From contig OY992537.1 of the NCBI GenBank assembly GCA_963921195.1, positions 124,669,347 to 124,733,346 of the forward strand: a DNA stretch of 64,000 nucleotides, written 5' to 3'. Below the pieces are notes generated by a model. The model did no database searches and was not told where the DNA came from. It worked only from the letters and a program-made list of their open reading frames with translations. Below are positions 10,229 through 20,336 of this stretch, piece after piece (the first letter of the stretch is position 1; every line of letters begins with the position of its first letter). The stretch comes from Pegoplata infirma (taxonomy: Eukaryota; Arthropoda; Insecta; Diptera; Anthomyiidae). Position numbers and translations under genes: made by a program.

Positions 10229-11373
10229 CTGACCACATTAACACGTTGCGCATTATAATTGAGCAATCCGCTGAATACAATACTCCCCTTTATCTTCTTT
10301 TTGTCGATTTTGAACGCGCATTCGATACTATATCTCGAAACTCCATGTGGTCAGCACTAACCTACAAAGGAATTCCTGACAAAATAGTGAACATGATACG
10401 TGAACTATACAGAGATGCACAATGTAGGATACGTTTCAATGGAAATGAGAGTCGATCATTTATTCCCAGTACAGGTGTACGACAAGGCTGTATCCTCTCC
10501 CCAACGTTGTTTTTGGTACTGCTTGATTGTGTCATGGAAAAAACCAACAGAGATGCGCCATTCGGAATTCGCTGGACTCTGTCTGAATTTTTATATGACA
10601 TAGACTATGCAGACGACATATGTTTAATGGCCCATCGTTTTTCCGATATTGAATCGAAACTTATCAGCCTATCCGAAAACGCTAGAAAAGTTGGCTTAAA
10701 AATTAATATAAGAAAAACAAAGCTTATGCGCATAGGCACAGATGTCACTTCACCATTAATACTTAATGGCCAAACAATTGAAGATGTAAATGCTTTTTCT
10801 TACCTTGGCAGCAAGATAACCAAAGACGGCGGGTCAACTGCTGATATAACTGACCGCATTAATAAAGCACGAGTGGCCTTTTTTTCGCTATCTAAAATTT
10901 GGCGTAGAAATAATATATCTAGAAAAACCAAAATCCGCATTTTTAACTGTAGTGTAAAGTCAGTACTACTATATGGCTGCACTACATGGAGCTTGACTCA
11001 AAATACAACAAGAAAAATTCAAACTTTTATAAATAAATGCCTGAGGCAAATTTTCCATATTCATTGGCCAAATAGGATTTCAAATGAAGCCCTGCTCCAA
11101 AGGGCTAATTCCTTGCCAGTGCAAATTGAAATTCGTAGACGAAAGTGGACGTGGGTAGGCCATATTTTGCGAAGACCACCTACAGAAATTGCCCGAACAG
11201 CCCTAGATTGGAATCCCCAAGGTCAACGCCGCCAAGGCAGACCCTGTAACACCTGGGTTCGATGTCTCAAACAGGAATGTTTACTAGCTCGAGTATCCTG
11301 GAATCAAGCAAAAACAATTGCCAGAGATAGAATCAGATGGAGAGAATTTGTTGACGCCCTATGTTCACACTGA
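10105..11373 (+). CDS. LINE reverse transcriptase, C-terminal fragment (422-codon open frame)
   Basis: This is the only long open frame in the window and encodes part of a non-LTR retrotransposon polymerase. Residues 66-74 form motif A (FVDFERAFD, catalytic D68), 124-133 motif B (GVRQGCILSP), 168-171 motif C (YADD) and 197-206 motif D (GLKINIRKTK). Residues 232-300 match the region after the polymerase in RTE-like proteins (YLGSKITKDGG, INKARVAF, SVLLYGCTTW). The C terminus has KWTWVGHILRR and GRPCNTW, typical of the same group. The endonuclease and early polymerase blocks are missing. Codons 1-41 translate the Helitron array, not the LINE: the element starts at about 10229. The ATG at 10105 is therefore accidental and the frame is a chance fusion. 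An RTE-related clade is likely but not proven. It is probably not functional. Confidence 0.85.
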   Translation: MITKRAEINLNAIQRGAAFDAPFFDRPLWCLIVFASVNTICADHINTLRIIIEQSAEYNTPLYLLFVDFERAFDTISRNSMWSALTYKGIPDKIVNMIRELYRDAQCRIRFNGNESRSFIPSTGVRQGCILSPTLFLVLLDCVMEKTNRDAPFGIRWTLSEFLYDIDYADDICLMAHRFSDIESKLISLSENARKVGLKINIRKTKLMRIGTDVTSPLILNGQTIEDVNAFSYLGSKITKDGGSTADITDRINKARVAFFSLSKIWRRNNISRKTKIRIFNCSVKSVLLYGCTTWSLTQNTTRKIQTFINKCLRQIFHIHWPNRISNEALLQRANSLPVQIEIRRRKWTWVGHILRRPPTEIARTALDWNPQGQRRQGRPCNTWVRCLKQECLLARVSWNQAKTIARDRIRWREFVDALCSH

Positions 11374-11457
11374 ACTTTATTTAAGTATTTTTGATATTCA
11401 GAAATGTATTTCTAATTATATTTAGATAAATAAAGGACATATATATATATATATATA
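10229..11457 (+). mobile_element. 5'-truncated LINE with 15-bp target duplication
   Basis: The insertion is bounded by an exact duplication TTAATACTATCTGTG (10214-10228 and 11458-11472), taken from a unit of the surrounding array. The 5' end is truncated within the reverse transcriptase. The short 3' UTR ends in an (AT)n run at about 11437-11457 rather than poly(A), which is seen in RTE-type LINEs. The intact frame and exact duplication suggest a fairly recent insertion compared with its neighbours. Confidence 0.85.
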
Positions 11458-11472
11458 TTAATACTATCTGTG

Positions 11473-11998
11473 GTGAAAATTTATTGAATATCGGTTCAGC
11501 CCTTTAAGCCTGATTGCGAAAAGACAGAAAAAACCTTTCAATTTAATACAAAATTAAATTTTTTTTGATCGCCCACTATTGTGGGTTAATAGTTTCCGCC
11601 TCGGTCAGTACTACCTGTGTTAAAAATTGCATTAAAACCGTTTCAGCCGTTTATGCGTTAATACGGAAAAGGCAGAACAACGTTCCATATCCCATTTTGT
11701 TTGATCGCCCACAATTTGGGCTCATATTTTTACCTCGGGCAGTACTACCTGTGGTAAAAATTTCATTGAAATCGGTTCAGCCGTTTATGCGTTATTAAGG
11801 AAACGGCAGACTAAAGTTCCACAAAATAAAAGGGAGCGTGGCATTTTACGCCCCTTTGTCCGATCGCTTTCTCTTATGGCCTATAGTTCCCGCCTCGGTT
11901 ATTACTATATGTGGTGTAAATTTCATGAAAATCGGTTCAGCCGTTCTCCCCTGATTGCGGAACAGACAGACAGACAGACAGAAAGACAGACAGACAAA
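11473..11998. repeat. Outer-Helitron tandem array, right part, and terminal microsatellite
   Basis: The array resumes with units anchored by GCCTCGGTCAGTACTACC near 11600, CCTCGGGCAGTACTACC near 11732 and CCTCGGTTATTACTA near 11894. It ends in a (GACA)n tract at 11964-11998 next to the Helitron 5' terminus. Homology with 9785-10228 places the LINE insertion inside one array. Confidence 0.7.
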
Positions 11999-12029
11999 CC
12001 AACACTCAGATTTATAATATTAATAGGGA

Positions 12030-12999
12030 TTTTCTAAAACTGAATGACGGAGATTTTAGTAAAAATATCCCTTTTAGCAGTACAATCTGCTGTAAGTTTT
12101 GTAGTTCAAACTGAAAGTCGCGACTAGTCGTTTACAAATTTTTTGACATTGTTTTTCTTTAGACAGACACCTCTTATTTAGGAAAATTCTAAGATGTTTA
12201 GAAAAATTCTCAATTTTTTTTTTTAATTCCGAGGCTTTTTTTCTGCAGAACAATTCTCAGATTTCAAGAAATTTTTTCTTTAGAAAAATTCTGATATATT
12301 TTTCCTATAAAATTTTATAAAAAAATAACAGAAGAAATTAGAAATATGGTGAAAATTATTAAAAATATATATAAAAAAATCAGGAACACTTTGAAAGCAA
12401 CAAAAAAATTCAAACAAAACAAAGTCTTAAGAGTTAAATAATTATAGAATCCACTTCCATACCCCTTGTATTAAATTAATGTAAACCTACGGCCTTCTTT
12501 TAACATATGAGGGTTAAAATCTTCAGACTATACTGAAACGCATTTTTTACTGTTTAGAAAGAAGCGTAGGATTTGAAGCTTCAAAAATGATTTTTTTTCT
12601 ATGTATGCATGCAGGTTAGTAAATCTACTTTTAGTGACGAAAGTTTCCTTGAAAATATGAAAGGAGCAAAAAAAAAAACAACACTGACAAAAGTTCCATA
12701 TACCTAGTTTCTGGAAAACTATTAATGCGAAAAAGGGGTTCCTTTCAAAGACGTTTTATATTGCCACAGTTTAAAAATAATAATTTGTTTGTGTATAAAT
12801 GGGTTTGTCTGGGTGTTTCGTTTTAGTTTTTATTTTTATTTTTGAAAAATACACTTGGCGTTTAACAGGCACTTTATTATTTAGCTAAAAATCAAAGAGG
12901 CGTAACTATTGGCTTTTTTCATGTTCCTCAAAGTTTAGAACTAAACATTCATCAGTAGATTGTAGACTAAATGGTTTTTCTATAAACACAAGTTTATAC
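12030..12999. other. No feature recognised
   Basis: AT-rich sequence between the outer Helitron and a small MITE. There are homopolymer runs and AATTCTNAGA-like phrases (12180-12300) but no open frame, terminal repeat or RNA gene that I can support. Confidence 0.5.
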
Positions 13000-13128
13000 A
13001 AGAGATGGGCGATGATTACGTGTATCACGCGTGTGTGATTTTTTATTTAAGCACTTGAATAAAGAGTGAGAATATGTTTTTAAAAAAATGATCATTAAAT
13101 TCAAAATCCCCTCACGCACTCATCTCTA
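13000..13128. mobile_element. 129-bp hAT-type MITE
   Basis: The ends AAGAGATGGGCG and the complement TAGAGATGAGTGCG form the inverted repeat. An exact 8-bp duplication GTTTATAC flanks it (12992-12999 and 13129-13136). Termini and CACGCG/CTCACGC content resemble the MITE at 3537-3897, so the two are probably one family. Confidence 0.7.
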
Positions 13129-13136
13129 GTTTATAC

Positions 13137-13627
13137 GTTTAAATGATTTTTGATATTCTTATTGTGGTGTTTGGTTTATGAGGGATGACAGGAAATCATG
13201 TTAAAAGTGTTAAAAATTATACAATTTTTGTTTTATAATTTTAAGAATAAATTATTTTTTTGTATTAAACAACGAAAAACAAAATAAATTCTTGAACTCA
13301 GTTTCCTTCCTTTAATGTCTTTTTTTTTTCTTTAATTAACAATTTTCTTATTAACACTCTTGGGTTAGTGGTTATTTTTTGCTTAGTTTAAGATTAAGTT
13401 TAAAAACCTACAATGATTTTTGCTAACCCAAGCTTGAAACCGTTACCAAATTTTTGTGTGTTTGATCTTTTTTGTAAGCGGATGTTATTGTTTTTTATTT
13501 TATTCTTAAAATTATTATGCAATCACAACTTTTTTATACTTGAAATAAAATCTCTGTTCCCGAGTAAAAATAAACATAAATAACAATATAAAACTTGATA
13601 AAAACATAATAAAGCATATAAAATAAT
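13137..13627. other. No feature recognised
   Basis: AT-rich spacer with T runs near 13320 and 13490. No gene, terminal repeat or RNA structure was found. Confidence 0.5.
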
Positions 13628-13832
13628 TAGGGTGGCATGAATAACGTCTTTTTCGAATTTCGTCGATCCCTGGTCAAATAATTGGTCTAAAAACTCTATA
13701 TTTAATTGGTTAGCCAAATCGGACAAAATTAACCCATGCCTTTGGGGGGTTAAAGTTTTGCCCCAAACATTTTTTCACATACAAAAAAAAATTGTTTTCT
13801 CGATTTTTTTAAATTATTATTTTACTTGACTG
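13628..13832. mobile_element. End of a TAGGGTGGC-type element, left arm
   Basis: It starts TAGGGTGGCATGAATAACG, the same start as the element at 46935 (TAGGGTGGCATTATG). The following sequence (TTTCGTCGATCCCTGG, CTAAAAACTCTATA, TTAGCCAAATCGGACA) recurs in direct orientation at 17546-17650 and inverted at 17690-17800. A large degraded element running 13628 to about 17805, later filled with other inserts, would explain this. No matching right terminus or target duplication was found. Confidence 0.45.
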
Positions 13833-14394
13833 CACTCAAAAAAATAAAACTGTAAAGTTAACAAATTTTTTTTTGTTAACTCGAGTTTACTGGCTTTTTA
13901 GCAAATTTTTAGTTAAAATCAGCGTTTTAACTACTTTTTTTAGTTAAGTTCGATTTACGAAAATACTAGTTTTGTACAAATTTGGAATTAATTTTTTTTG
14001 TTGACTTTAAAACTGAGTTTACGAATTTTTACTAATTAATTTGCTGATTTTTTGTAACATTTTTGTCAGGTCGAAAATTTTAAACATTTCTTGTGTAGCC
14101 TCCTATGCAAATCTCATTAGTCCTACTTAAGCTGACCTTAACGCTGTGAAAAATATTTTTTTTTTTTATTTAAAAAAAAAGGTTAGTTGAATTCACCTAA
14201 TAAAAAATGTTACGAAATTTTCAGCTGAATTTTTAGTTAAAATTACTGTTTTTTTGCTACATTCATTCTACGAAAAGTTAACTAAATATTTTTTGTTAAA
14301 TTAACTAGAAATTTAGTAGGTCCAAAATCAGGTGTTTTTTTAGTTAAATTTAACTAAATTTTTTGCCAACTTTACAGTTTTTTTTTTTTTAGTG
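13833..14394. mobile_element. CACTCAAAA-type element (copy 3)
   Basis: Ends are CACTCAAAAAAATAAAACTG and the complement of TTTTTTTTTTTTAGTG, with TA on the right and TG on the left. Subterminal sequence is built from TTAACTAAA / TTTAGTTAA words, and both ends contain a CTGTAAAGTTAAC-type phrase (13850-13862 and the complement of 14366-14380). It abuts the 5' end of a DINE copy. There is no coding potential. Confidence 0.6.
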
Positions 14395-14930
14395 TACCCT
14401 CCAACCACAGTATGGGCGTATACTCACTTCGTAATTTCGTGTGTAACGCATCGAAATCTCGGTCTAGGACCCCATAAAGTATATATTTTATTGATCAGTG
14501 ATCGATTCTAAGACATTCTAGCGATGTCCGTCCGTCTGTCCGTCTGTAGAGGACACGATACAGTCCAAACAAAAAGAGCTAGACTTCCGAAGTTTGGCAC
14601 GAATATGTCTTAGGCAGGTTAAGTTCCAAAACGGGCAAAGTCGGATCAAGGGGAAAAAAGTTCCCCTTGGAGAACTAAACCAACCAAAGAAAACCCCGAT
14701 TTTTTGCAGGGTTTTTTGTACTTTTGCTAAGCAAATGCAACGTTCTTATCTTAGAAGAAGTTCAGAATCGCAAGGGGAAGGTGTCCCCTAACGTCTCACA
14801 TCAACCCCCCCCCCCCCCCAAAAAAAAAAAAAAAGACGACCCTGAATTTTTTTTATATTTTTTTTTTCCATTTTGAAGGGTATAAAAGATTGGACGCAGC
14901 CGAATGTAACACTCTCACTTTTTTTTGATT
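14395..14930 (+). mobile_element. DINE-1/HINE-like element, subfamily A
   Basis: Plus-strand copy: ACCCTCCAACCACAGTATGGG subterminal repeat, CCATAAAGTATATATTTTAT, GTCCGTCCGTCTGTCCG (14526-14548), AAGGGGAAAAAAGTTCCCC, a C-run/A-run at 14807-14834, then a decayed 3' hairpin (GATTGGACGCAGCCGAAT) and AACACTCTCACTT. The first bases are replaced by the TA target of the preceding inverted-repeat element. Confidence 0.75.
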
Positions 14931-15099
14931 TAGTTTTTACATGAAAATAGTTTAGCTAAGATGTTGCTTTTAATGATACATAACGTCGCACAGTGTTGCG
15001 TCTTCATGTAAAGTGTGGCCAAAAATAGAAGGAGTTAAGTTAGAGCGTTACAATTTGGAACACTTGTTAAGATCGATACGATCAAGCAAAATTTTGAAT

Positions 15100-15880
15100 T
15101 TGGTAAATATATATCCTGAAATTAAAATATGGTATAAAATGAAAACTAAAACTTCAATCTTCATGTTATTTATTGTAGTTATTACCTATGATGCCATTAA
15201 TTATTCTACTAAATTTTGTCCAATTCGGAGCAAGGATACGCCTACACCTCAAAAAATCCTTTTTAAAATATCGTACAGAAAAGGGGTAAAAATTTAAGTT
15301 ATTTCATGAAATTTTGAAAATATGACTGTTATAATATGCCCAATATATTTCCCAAAATTTGTGCAAATCGGAACAAGGATGCGCCCTCCTCGAAAATGTC
15401 CTTTTTTACAAAAGTCAAGAAAAAGTGTAAAATTCACATCCCTTAATGAATTTTTGCATTTGAAACACGTAGAATATGCCTCTAATCTTAATCAAATGAA
15501 AAAAATTGAAGCCAGGATGTATTTCATAAATTGAAAATGTCCTTAAAAAATTAAAAAAAAAAAAGTATAAAAAATCCTTCGTACTTCATGAAATTCTGTT
15601 CTGATAATGTCGAAAATACCTTATTTTAGTATAATTGAAGCAAGGATTTTCCTTAACCTATCCTTAGGATATTCTTAGCGAAAAAATATCCTTTTTATAA
15701 AGGCTTGAGAAAATTCAGGGAAATCCGTTGACCTTAAAACTATTAATAATTTACAACACTTTTTGCACGTAGTATTTACAACACGATTAATATTGTTTTA
15801 GGTTTGATCAGGGATATGCCTATCACAAAAAGACTTTTATAAAATAAGCAAGTAAAAATATAATACAACGTACTTCCTCA
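15100..15880. repeat. Highly degenerate tandem repeat, about 140-bp unit
   Basis: The phrase AATCGGAGCAAGGATACGCC (variants) followed by AAAAATGTCCTTTTT recurs near 15229, 15374, 15511, 15637 and 15808. Spacing runs from 126 to 171 bp and identity is low, so the array is old. Two short open frames here (15013-15297, 15322-15534) are chance frames across repeat units. Confidence 0.45.
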
Positions 15881-16677
15881 ACAAAATCTTACTAAATAAA
15901 AGTCTGCATCTGTTAATGTACAACATGTGTCTAGCCAAACATCTAATTTGTGTCAGGCCTGGATGACAAATAATGGTTCTTGGACCAATTTAAAATTTAA
16001 CCGACAGATTCATTTTGCATTCCAATTTATTTATAACTATTTTTCGCAATACATTTCAAATTATCAAGGACAACTACTGCATCTTGGTGTTTTTTTTTAG
16101 CCGTTCGTTAAAAAAATTTCGAAATTTATATTTGGGTTCCCACAAAAAAAAATTGATTAAAAAAAAAAAGTGGAAAAACGTGGACGAGTTCTTTCATTAT
16201 TTTTAATCTACATACTTATAACAATATTTTCTGCAAAGAACTAAGCGCGCCAATGAGGGCCACAAAAGTAGCTCACTATCAAATATGAAATTTGCAAAAT
16301 AAATTAGTATTTTCTTTGGAACTCACTTTATAACAGTGTTACTTGCCATATGATTAACTTATGTCAACCAAAGCAGCATTATCATACAAGCAACATATCG
16401 AACTTAAAACTTCATAACCAATAAGGTCGAATTTTAAATGTAATGTAATTATTTAACCGTTACAAGTTCATGTCGATTTCAATGATTTTAAAGCCAAAAT
16501 ATTATATATTTCAAAAAGTTCAACTTTAGAGGCATGTAACTTAAAAACTATTAAAGACATCTATAAACTGTTTTGGATTTGTTTTATTTATGATGTTTTC
16601 TTAAAATAAAATTAATATAACCTGAAGTTTAAAGACATTTCGTTTGACCATTTATGGCCAAGGTCACAACACTGTGC
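15881..16677. other. No feature recognised
   Basis: AT-rich spacer. No gene, RNA or repeat boundary that I can support. Confidence 0.5.
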
Positions 16678-17410
16678 GTCGCTGCGCCTAAAAATGGAGT
16701 CATGTGTAGTTTTTTAAATTTTTTTTTTATTAAATCTTTATGATCCCCTATTGTTCAGAACGTGACAAAATGGACCATAAAATGAGGTTCACACATAGCA
16801 TCCAAGTATTTTGAATGAATTTGTCAAGATTTTTTGGAAAATATTTGCAAATTTTCATCCTGTTATCTAAATCCAAAATGGCGGGTGATAAAGCCTTGTG
16901 AAAGCAATTAAATCATTAATGGCGGAAAATTTTAGAATCTAAAGTACAACATCTTTCGCAGATGTCAATTTATGTAAAAGCTCTTAAATATTTACAAGAA
17001 AAAACAAAAAATCAGCACCAGTTTTGCGAAAAATCTGTTGTTCGCTGTTTAGTGAAGAGCTTTTAAATTTCAAAATTTTAAGGAGCTTATCTAACTAATG
17101 TCTTAACAATAAGAATGGTTTCATAAGCAAAAGGAGTTATGTGTAAAAAATATTTCCATTTATTTAAATTTTGTTCCAAAAATTACTTAAAAAAATAGTT
17201 ATGTGTATGTTTTTTGAAAATTTCTGCACCACTGGAAAACCGCTAAATGTTTCATATTTTTTTTTGAAGTATGTGGATAGCATATCGGTACAAGAATTTT
17301 TTGTAGAACAAACTTTTAAAAAATATCGCGAAGGGACGAAAATAAACAGTTTTTTTGCTCTCCTGAACACTTGCCCCAAAACACATGACTCCATTTTTAG
17401 GCGCAGCGAC
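16678..17410. mobile_element. Element with perfect 30-bp terminal inverted repeat
   Basis: GTCGCTGCGCCTAAAAATGG plus ten further bases (16678-16707) is repeated as an exact complement at 17381-17410. The 733-bp interior is AT-rich and has no recognisable protein; overlapping frames at 17164-17518 lie on both strands and look like chance. Flanks are CACTGTGC and AATAAGCA, with no duplication, so the superfamily is unknown. The perfect match of the repeats suggests that it is young or under constraint. Confidence 0.6.
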
Positions 17411-17539
17411 AATAAGCACAAAAAAATATTATTCCTGTTTGTGACATCTTTATCGTGTACTAAAGTGTATCAAAAAACAACAAAAACTTCACTTTTTTAC
17501 CCACTTTTAACATTTTAAGAATATCAAAAAAAATTACTT

Positions 17540-17805
17540 TTGTGGAATTTCGTCGATTGCCGGGCAAATTATGGTCTAAAAACTCTATACTTAAGTTTTT
17601 AGTTCAATTTTAGCCTTGGTGATTAAAGTTTGGCCCAAAAAAAAATTTTTTTTTTGGTTTGTACAAAAAATGTTAACCACCCAAGGGCACAGATTAAAAT
17701 TGTCGGATTTGGCTAAAAGTTTAAACATAGAGTTTCTGGACCAAAACGAACGATAATTTTCCAGGCAATCTACAAAGTCATTTTCTGTGATCTATACGCT
17801 CAAAA
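17540..17805. repeat. Imperfect palindrome, about 110-bp arms
   Basis: The left arm (from TTTCGTCGATTGCCGGGC, through CTAAAAACTCTATACTTAAG, to TTAAAGTTTGGCCC) is the inverse of 17690-17800 (GTTAACCACCCAAGGG to TTTCCAGGCAATCTACAAAG). The same sequence starts at 13655 in direct orientation. It is probably the right end of the degraded element beginning at 13628. Confidence 0.5.
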
Positions 17806-18088
17806 TAATCACTCTGTTAAATTACAGAGATAGTCTGCTGAGCCAGCAGAAAATACCATAGATTTCCAACCCGCAAGATTTTTTTGTTATTTTACGATGA
17901 AAACTCTGAAAATGATTTCAATAAAAAAATGTAAATTTAAAGAATTATCTGTAAGGGCCTGTTAGCTACAGAACCTTCCACGTCTGTACCCTTTTCAACC
18001 CCTACATCTAAAAGCATATTTTAGATTGCATACATGATATCCACCCTACTACATACTTATTCAAAACAAATTCTATTATTTTGATTCA

Positions 18089-18396
18089 AAAAATCCCTTG
18101 GTATCATAAACATGACCACCAAGATATCTTTATAAGCAATTGTTTTGTGATTCAATACTTACATGTGAATTCCCTTACTTAAATTGAAAAGATATCTTGT
18201 TGTCAACAGTGACCACCAAGATATCTTCCTAAACGGTTGCTTAATGAAACCATACAGCTAATTTTATTATTCTGATTAAAAGGTACCATGGTGTCAAAGA
18301 CATGACCACCAAAATATTTTTGAAAACAATTATTTTATAAACAAAAATAATTGAAGAGATTTCTTGGTGACATTATCAATCCCACCAAGAAATCAC
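18089..18396. repeat. Array of four hairpin-bearing repeat units, about 95 bp each
   Basis: Each unit has an inverted pair such as AAGATATCTTGTTGTCA ... TGACCACCAAGATATCTT (18189-18227). Hairpin centres lie near 18110, 18208, 18300 and 18375. The fourth has a perfect 12-bp stem GATTTCTTGGTG / CACCAAGAAATC. Spacers between hairpins also resemble each other (GCAATTGTTTTGTGATT, CGGTTGCTTAATGAAA, ACAATTATTTTATAAA). No open frame runs through it. Confidence 0.6.
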
Positions 18397-18594
18397 AGAA
18401 AACCTCCCAATTAAATAATTTATGATTTTAAGATAAACAAACAATTGTAAATAGTTATATATTATAGTAGTATTTTATAAAAAGATTCAGTTTTTAATAA
18501 AGCTCACTTAAGACAACATCTCTTATCATTTCTCCTATTCACACTGAGTTGAAATCTCGTTCGAAAGAGATTATGATCTTTTGGTACTTAAAAG

Positions 18595-19034
18595 TAGGGT
18601 TCCCAGACGTCCCGCATTTGGCGGGATTGTCCCGCTTTGGGTCAACGATTCCCACGTCCCGCGCGGGATTCCAAATTCCCGCTTTTTTAAGCATCAAAAT
18701 AAGTAGCAATTTACTGGTCCTACCAATAAGCAGAAAAAATCTGCTGATTTATTAAAAATTGTTAGAACAACTGCTACTACAATGTACTTAGTATATTTTT
18801 TGTATTTAATTTTTAACACAACTTCAAAAAGAAGTTGTTTAAAATTTTGTATACAAAAACAACGGAAATTGTTGTTGAAAACAAGAACTACTACATACTA
18901 CACAAACGACTGTCATGCAGAAACTGCAGATGAATTCGCACTTTTTTGTCCAGCGAAAGTTTTTTACATCCCGCCATTTTCGTATTTTGTTTGTGTTTGT
19001 CCTGCCTTTTGGAAATAAATTTCTGGCAACCCAA
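18595..19034. mobile_element. hAT-type MITE, 440 bp
   Basis: The left end TAGGGTTCCCAGACGTCCCG and the right end (complement TTGGGTTGCCAGAAATTT) form the inverted repeat. The 8-bp duplication CTTAAAAG is exact (18587-18594 and 19035-19042). The left end is GC-rich, with CCCGC/GCGGG motifs repeated in both orientations. It has no transposase. Confidence 0.75.
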
Positions 19035-19080
19035 CTTAAAAGTGAACATTTTTAAGTTTATGTTTATAAAAACCAAAATA

Positions 19081-20006
19081 AACAAGTATAAAAGTTAAAT
19101 TCGACTTTGCCGAATCTATGAATACCCTCCACAATGCATTTTTTTAAAGGGTACATATTTTAACGTGAAAAAATTAACAATTTTGATTTGAAATATTTTA
19201 TTTTGAGTAAAAAACTCTTTTTTTGTCATTTAAAAAAAAAAAAAAAATACTATTTTTTTTTTTTTTAGTGTAAAATCTTTTTCGAGTGTAATATTTTTTT
19301 TACTGTAAAAATATTTCTGAGTGAATGCACGTACGTATGTACACAAAATATTGTAATTTTTGTAAAAAAAAACTAAATTTTTTTTGTGTAAATTTTTTTT
19401 GAGTGTAAAATTTTTTTATGAGTGTAAAATTTTTTCGAGTGTAATTTTTAAGTTACCAATGCTTTAAAAACTAAACAAGTTTTAAAAGCACGTGGCATTT
19501 TAGATGAAACTAATCTGAAATTCAGAGTTTTGTTTATAACTTTTGAACCACTGGACCGATTGAGCTGAAATTTAATTCCAACTAGACCCGGGGAACGGCA
19601 AAGATACATGTTAAGCTTCAGTAGTCTCATTATTGTCTTTCGAAAGTTATCGTGTTTTTTATCTCGTAAATTCGTGAAACACCCTTGCCGAAATTTACTC
19701 TTTTGCTCATATCTTTTGAACCACTGGACCGATTTGGCTGGATTGCAATACCAACCTGACCAGGTAAATGACAAAGATATATGCCAAACTTCAGTAGCCT
19801 CTGTAAAGTCTTTCAAAAGTTAGCGTGTTTTCTACGGACGGACAGACAGACGGACAGACGGACGGACATCGCTAGATCGACTTAAAATCGATCGAGGATC
19901 ATAAATATATATACTTTATGGGGTCCTAGACCAATATTTCGGGGTGTTACAAACGGAAAGACAAACTTATATATACCCTCTATCACTAGAGTGGAGGGTA
20001 TAAAAA
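19081..20006 (-). mobile_element. DINE-1/HINE-like element, subfamily B, full length
   Basis: On the plus strand it starts AACAAGTATAAAAG with the hairpin AATTCGACTTTGCCGAAT (19098-19115) and ends TAGAGTGGAGGGTATAAAAA. It carries two about 160-bp tandem units, each with TTTTGAACCACTGGACCGAT and CTTTCGAAAGTTATCGTG, and a GACGGACAGACAG tract at 19836-19866. The minus-strand open frame at 19448-19816 crosses both units; a related, disrupted frame in the copy at 38570 shows element similarity, not a gene. Confidence 0.8.
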
Positions 20007-20336
20007 AATATTTATGAGGGGTTCAAATACCTTTAATTTCGTATATACACTCTCAATAACTGTGCAAATAATATCAGAAAAAAGGGGCAATGAGACAAAT
20101 GCCACGCCCACTTTTTAAAAATATGTAAAAACAAGGTTTACATAACGCCCGCTGTATTCGGGTTCGCAGACGGTTGCAAAAGTTAGCCGTTGAAATAAGT
20201 ACTATGAATATTGGTCAATATGCCTGAAAAAGTCCGGCGACCAATACGGACCAAAAACAAAAGTTTTATTCCATCAAAAAAAAAATATATATAATTTTAT
20301 TTTTAAAAATTAGTATTATGCTACAAATTTAATAAA
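20007..20336. other. No feature recognised
   Basis: Spacer between two DINE copies. CACGCCCACTTTTTAAAA near 20104 is repeat-like but could not be assigned. Confidence 0.4.

Larger units (their letters stand above)
2242..12029 (-). mobile_element. Helitron (outer element of a nested stack)
   Basis: The minus-strand 3' end is at 2242: the hairpin ACCCGGCAACGCCGGGT (complement of 2255-2271), nine bases, then CTAG followed by T. The minus-strand 5' end is at 12029 and reads A|TCCCTATTAATATTATAA, the TC-start expected of a Helitron, with a tract of GTCT repeats behind it (complement of 11967-11998). Between them lie about 2.6 kb of Helitron sequence once inserts are removed, including a tandem array of about 150-bp units. 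Inserted elements are a hAT-like element (2341-9479) and a LINE (10229-11457). No Rep/helicase frame is visible, so it is non-autonomous. That both ends belong to one copy is inferred from matching orientation. Confidence 0.6.

Noticed and set aside
19448..19816. 122-codon minus-strand frame in DINE subfamily B with a related frame at 39094-39333
   Set aside because: The similarity follows from element homology. The second copy is disrupted and the frame spans two tandem units with no known domain.
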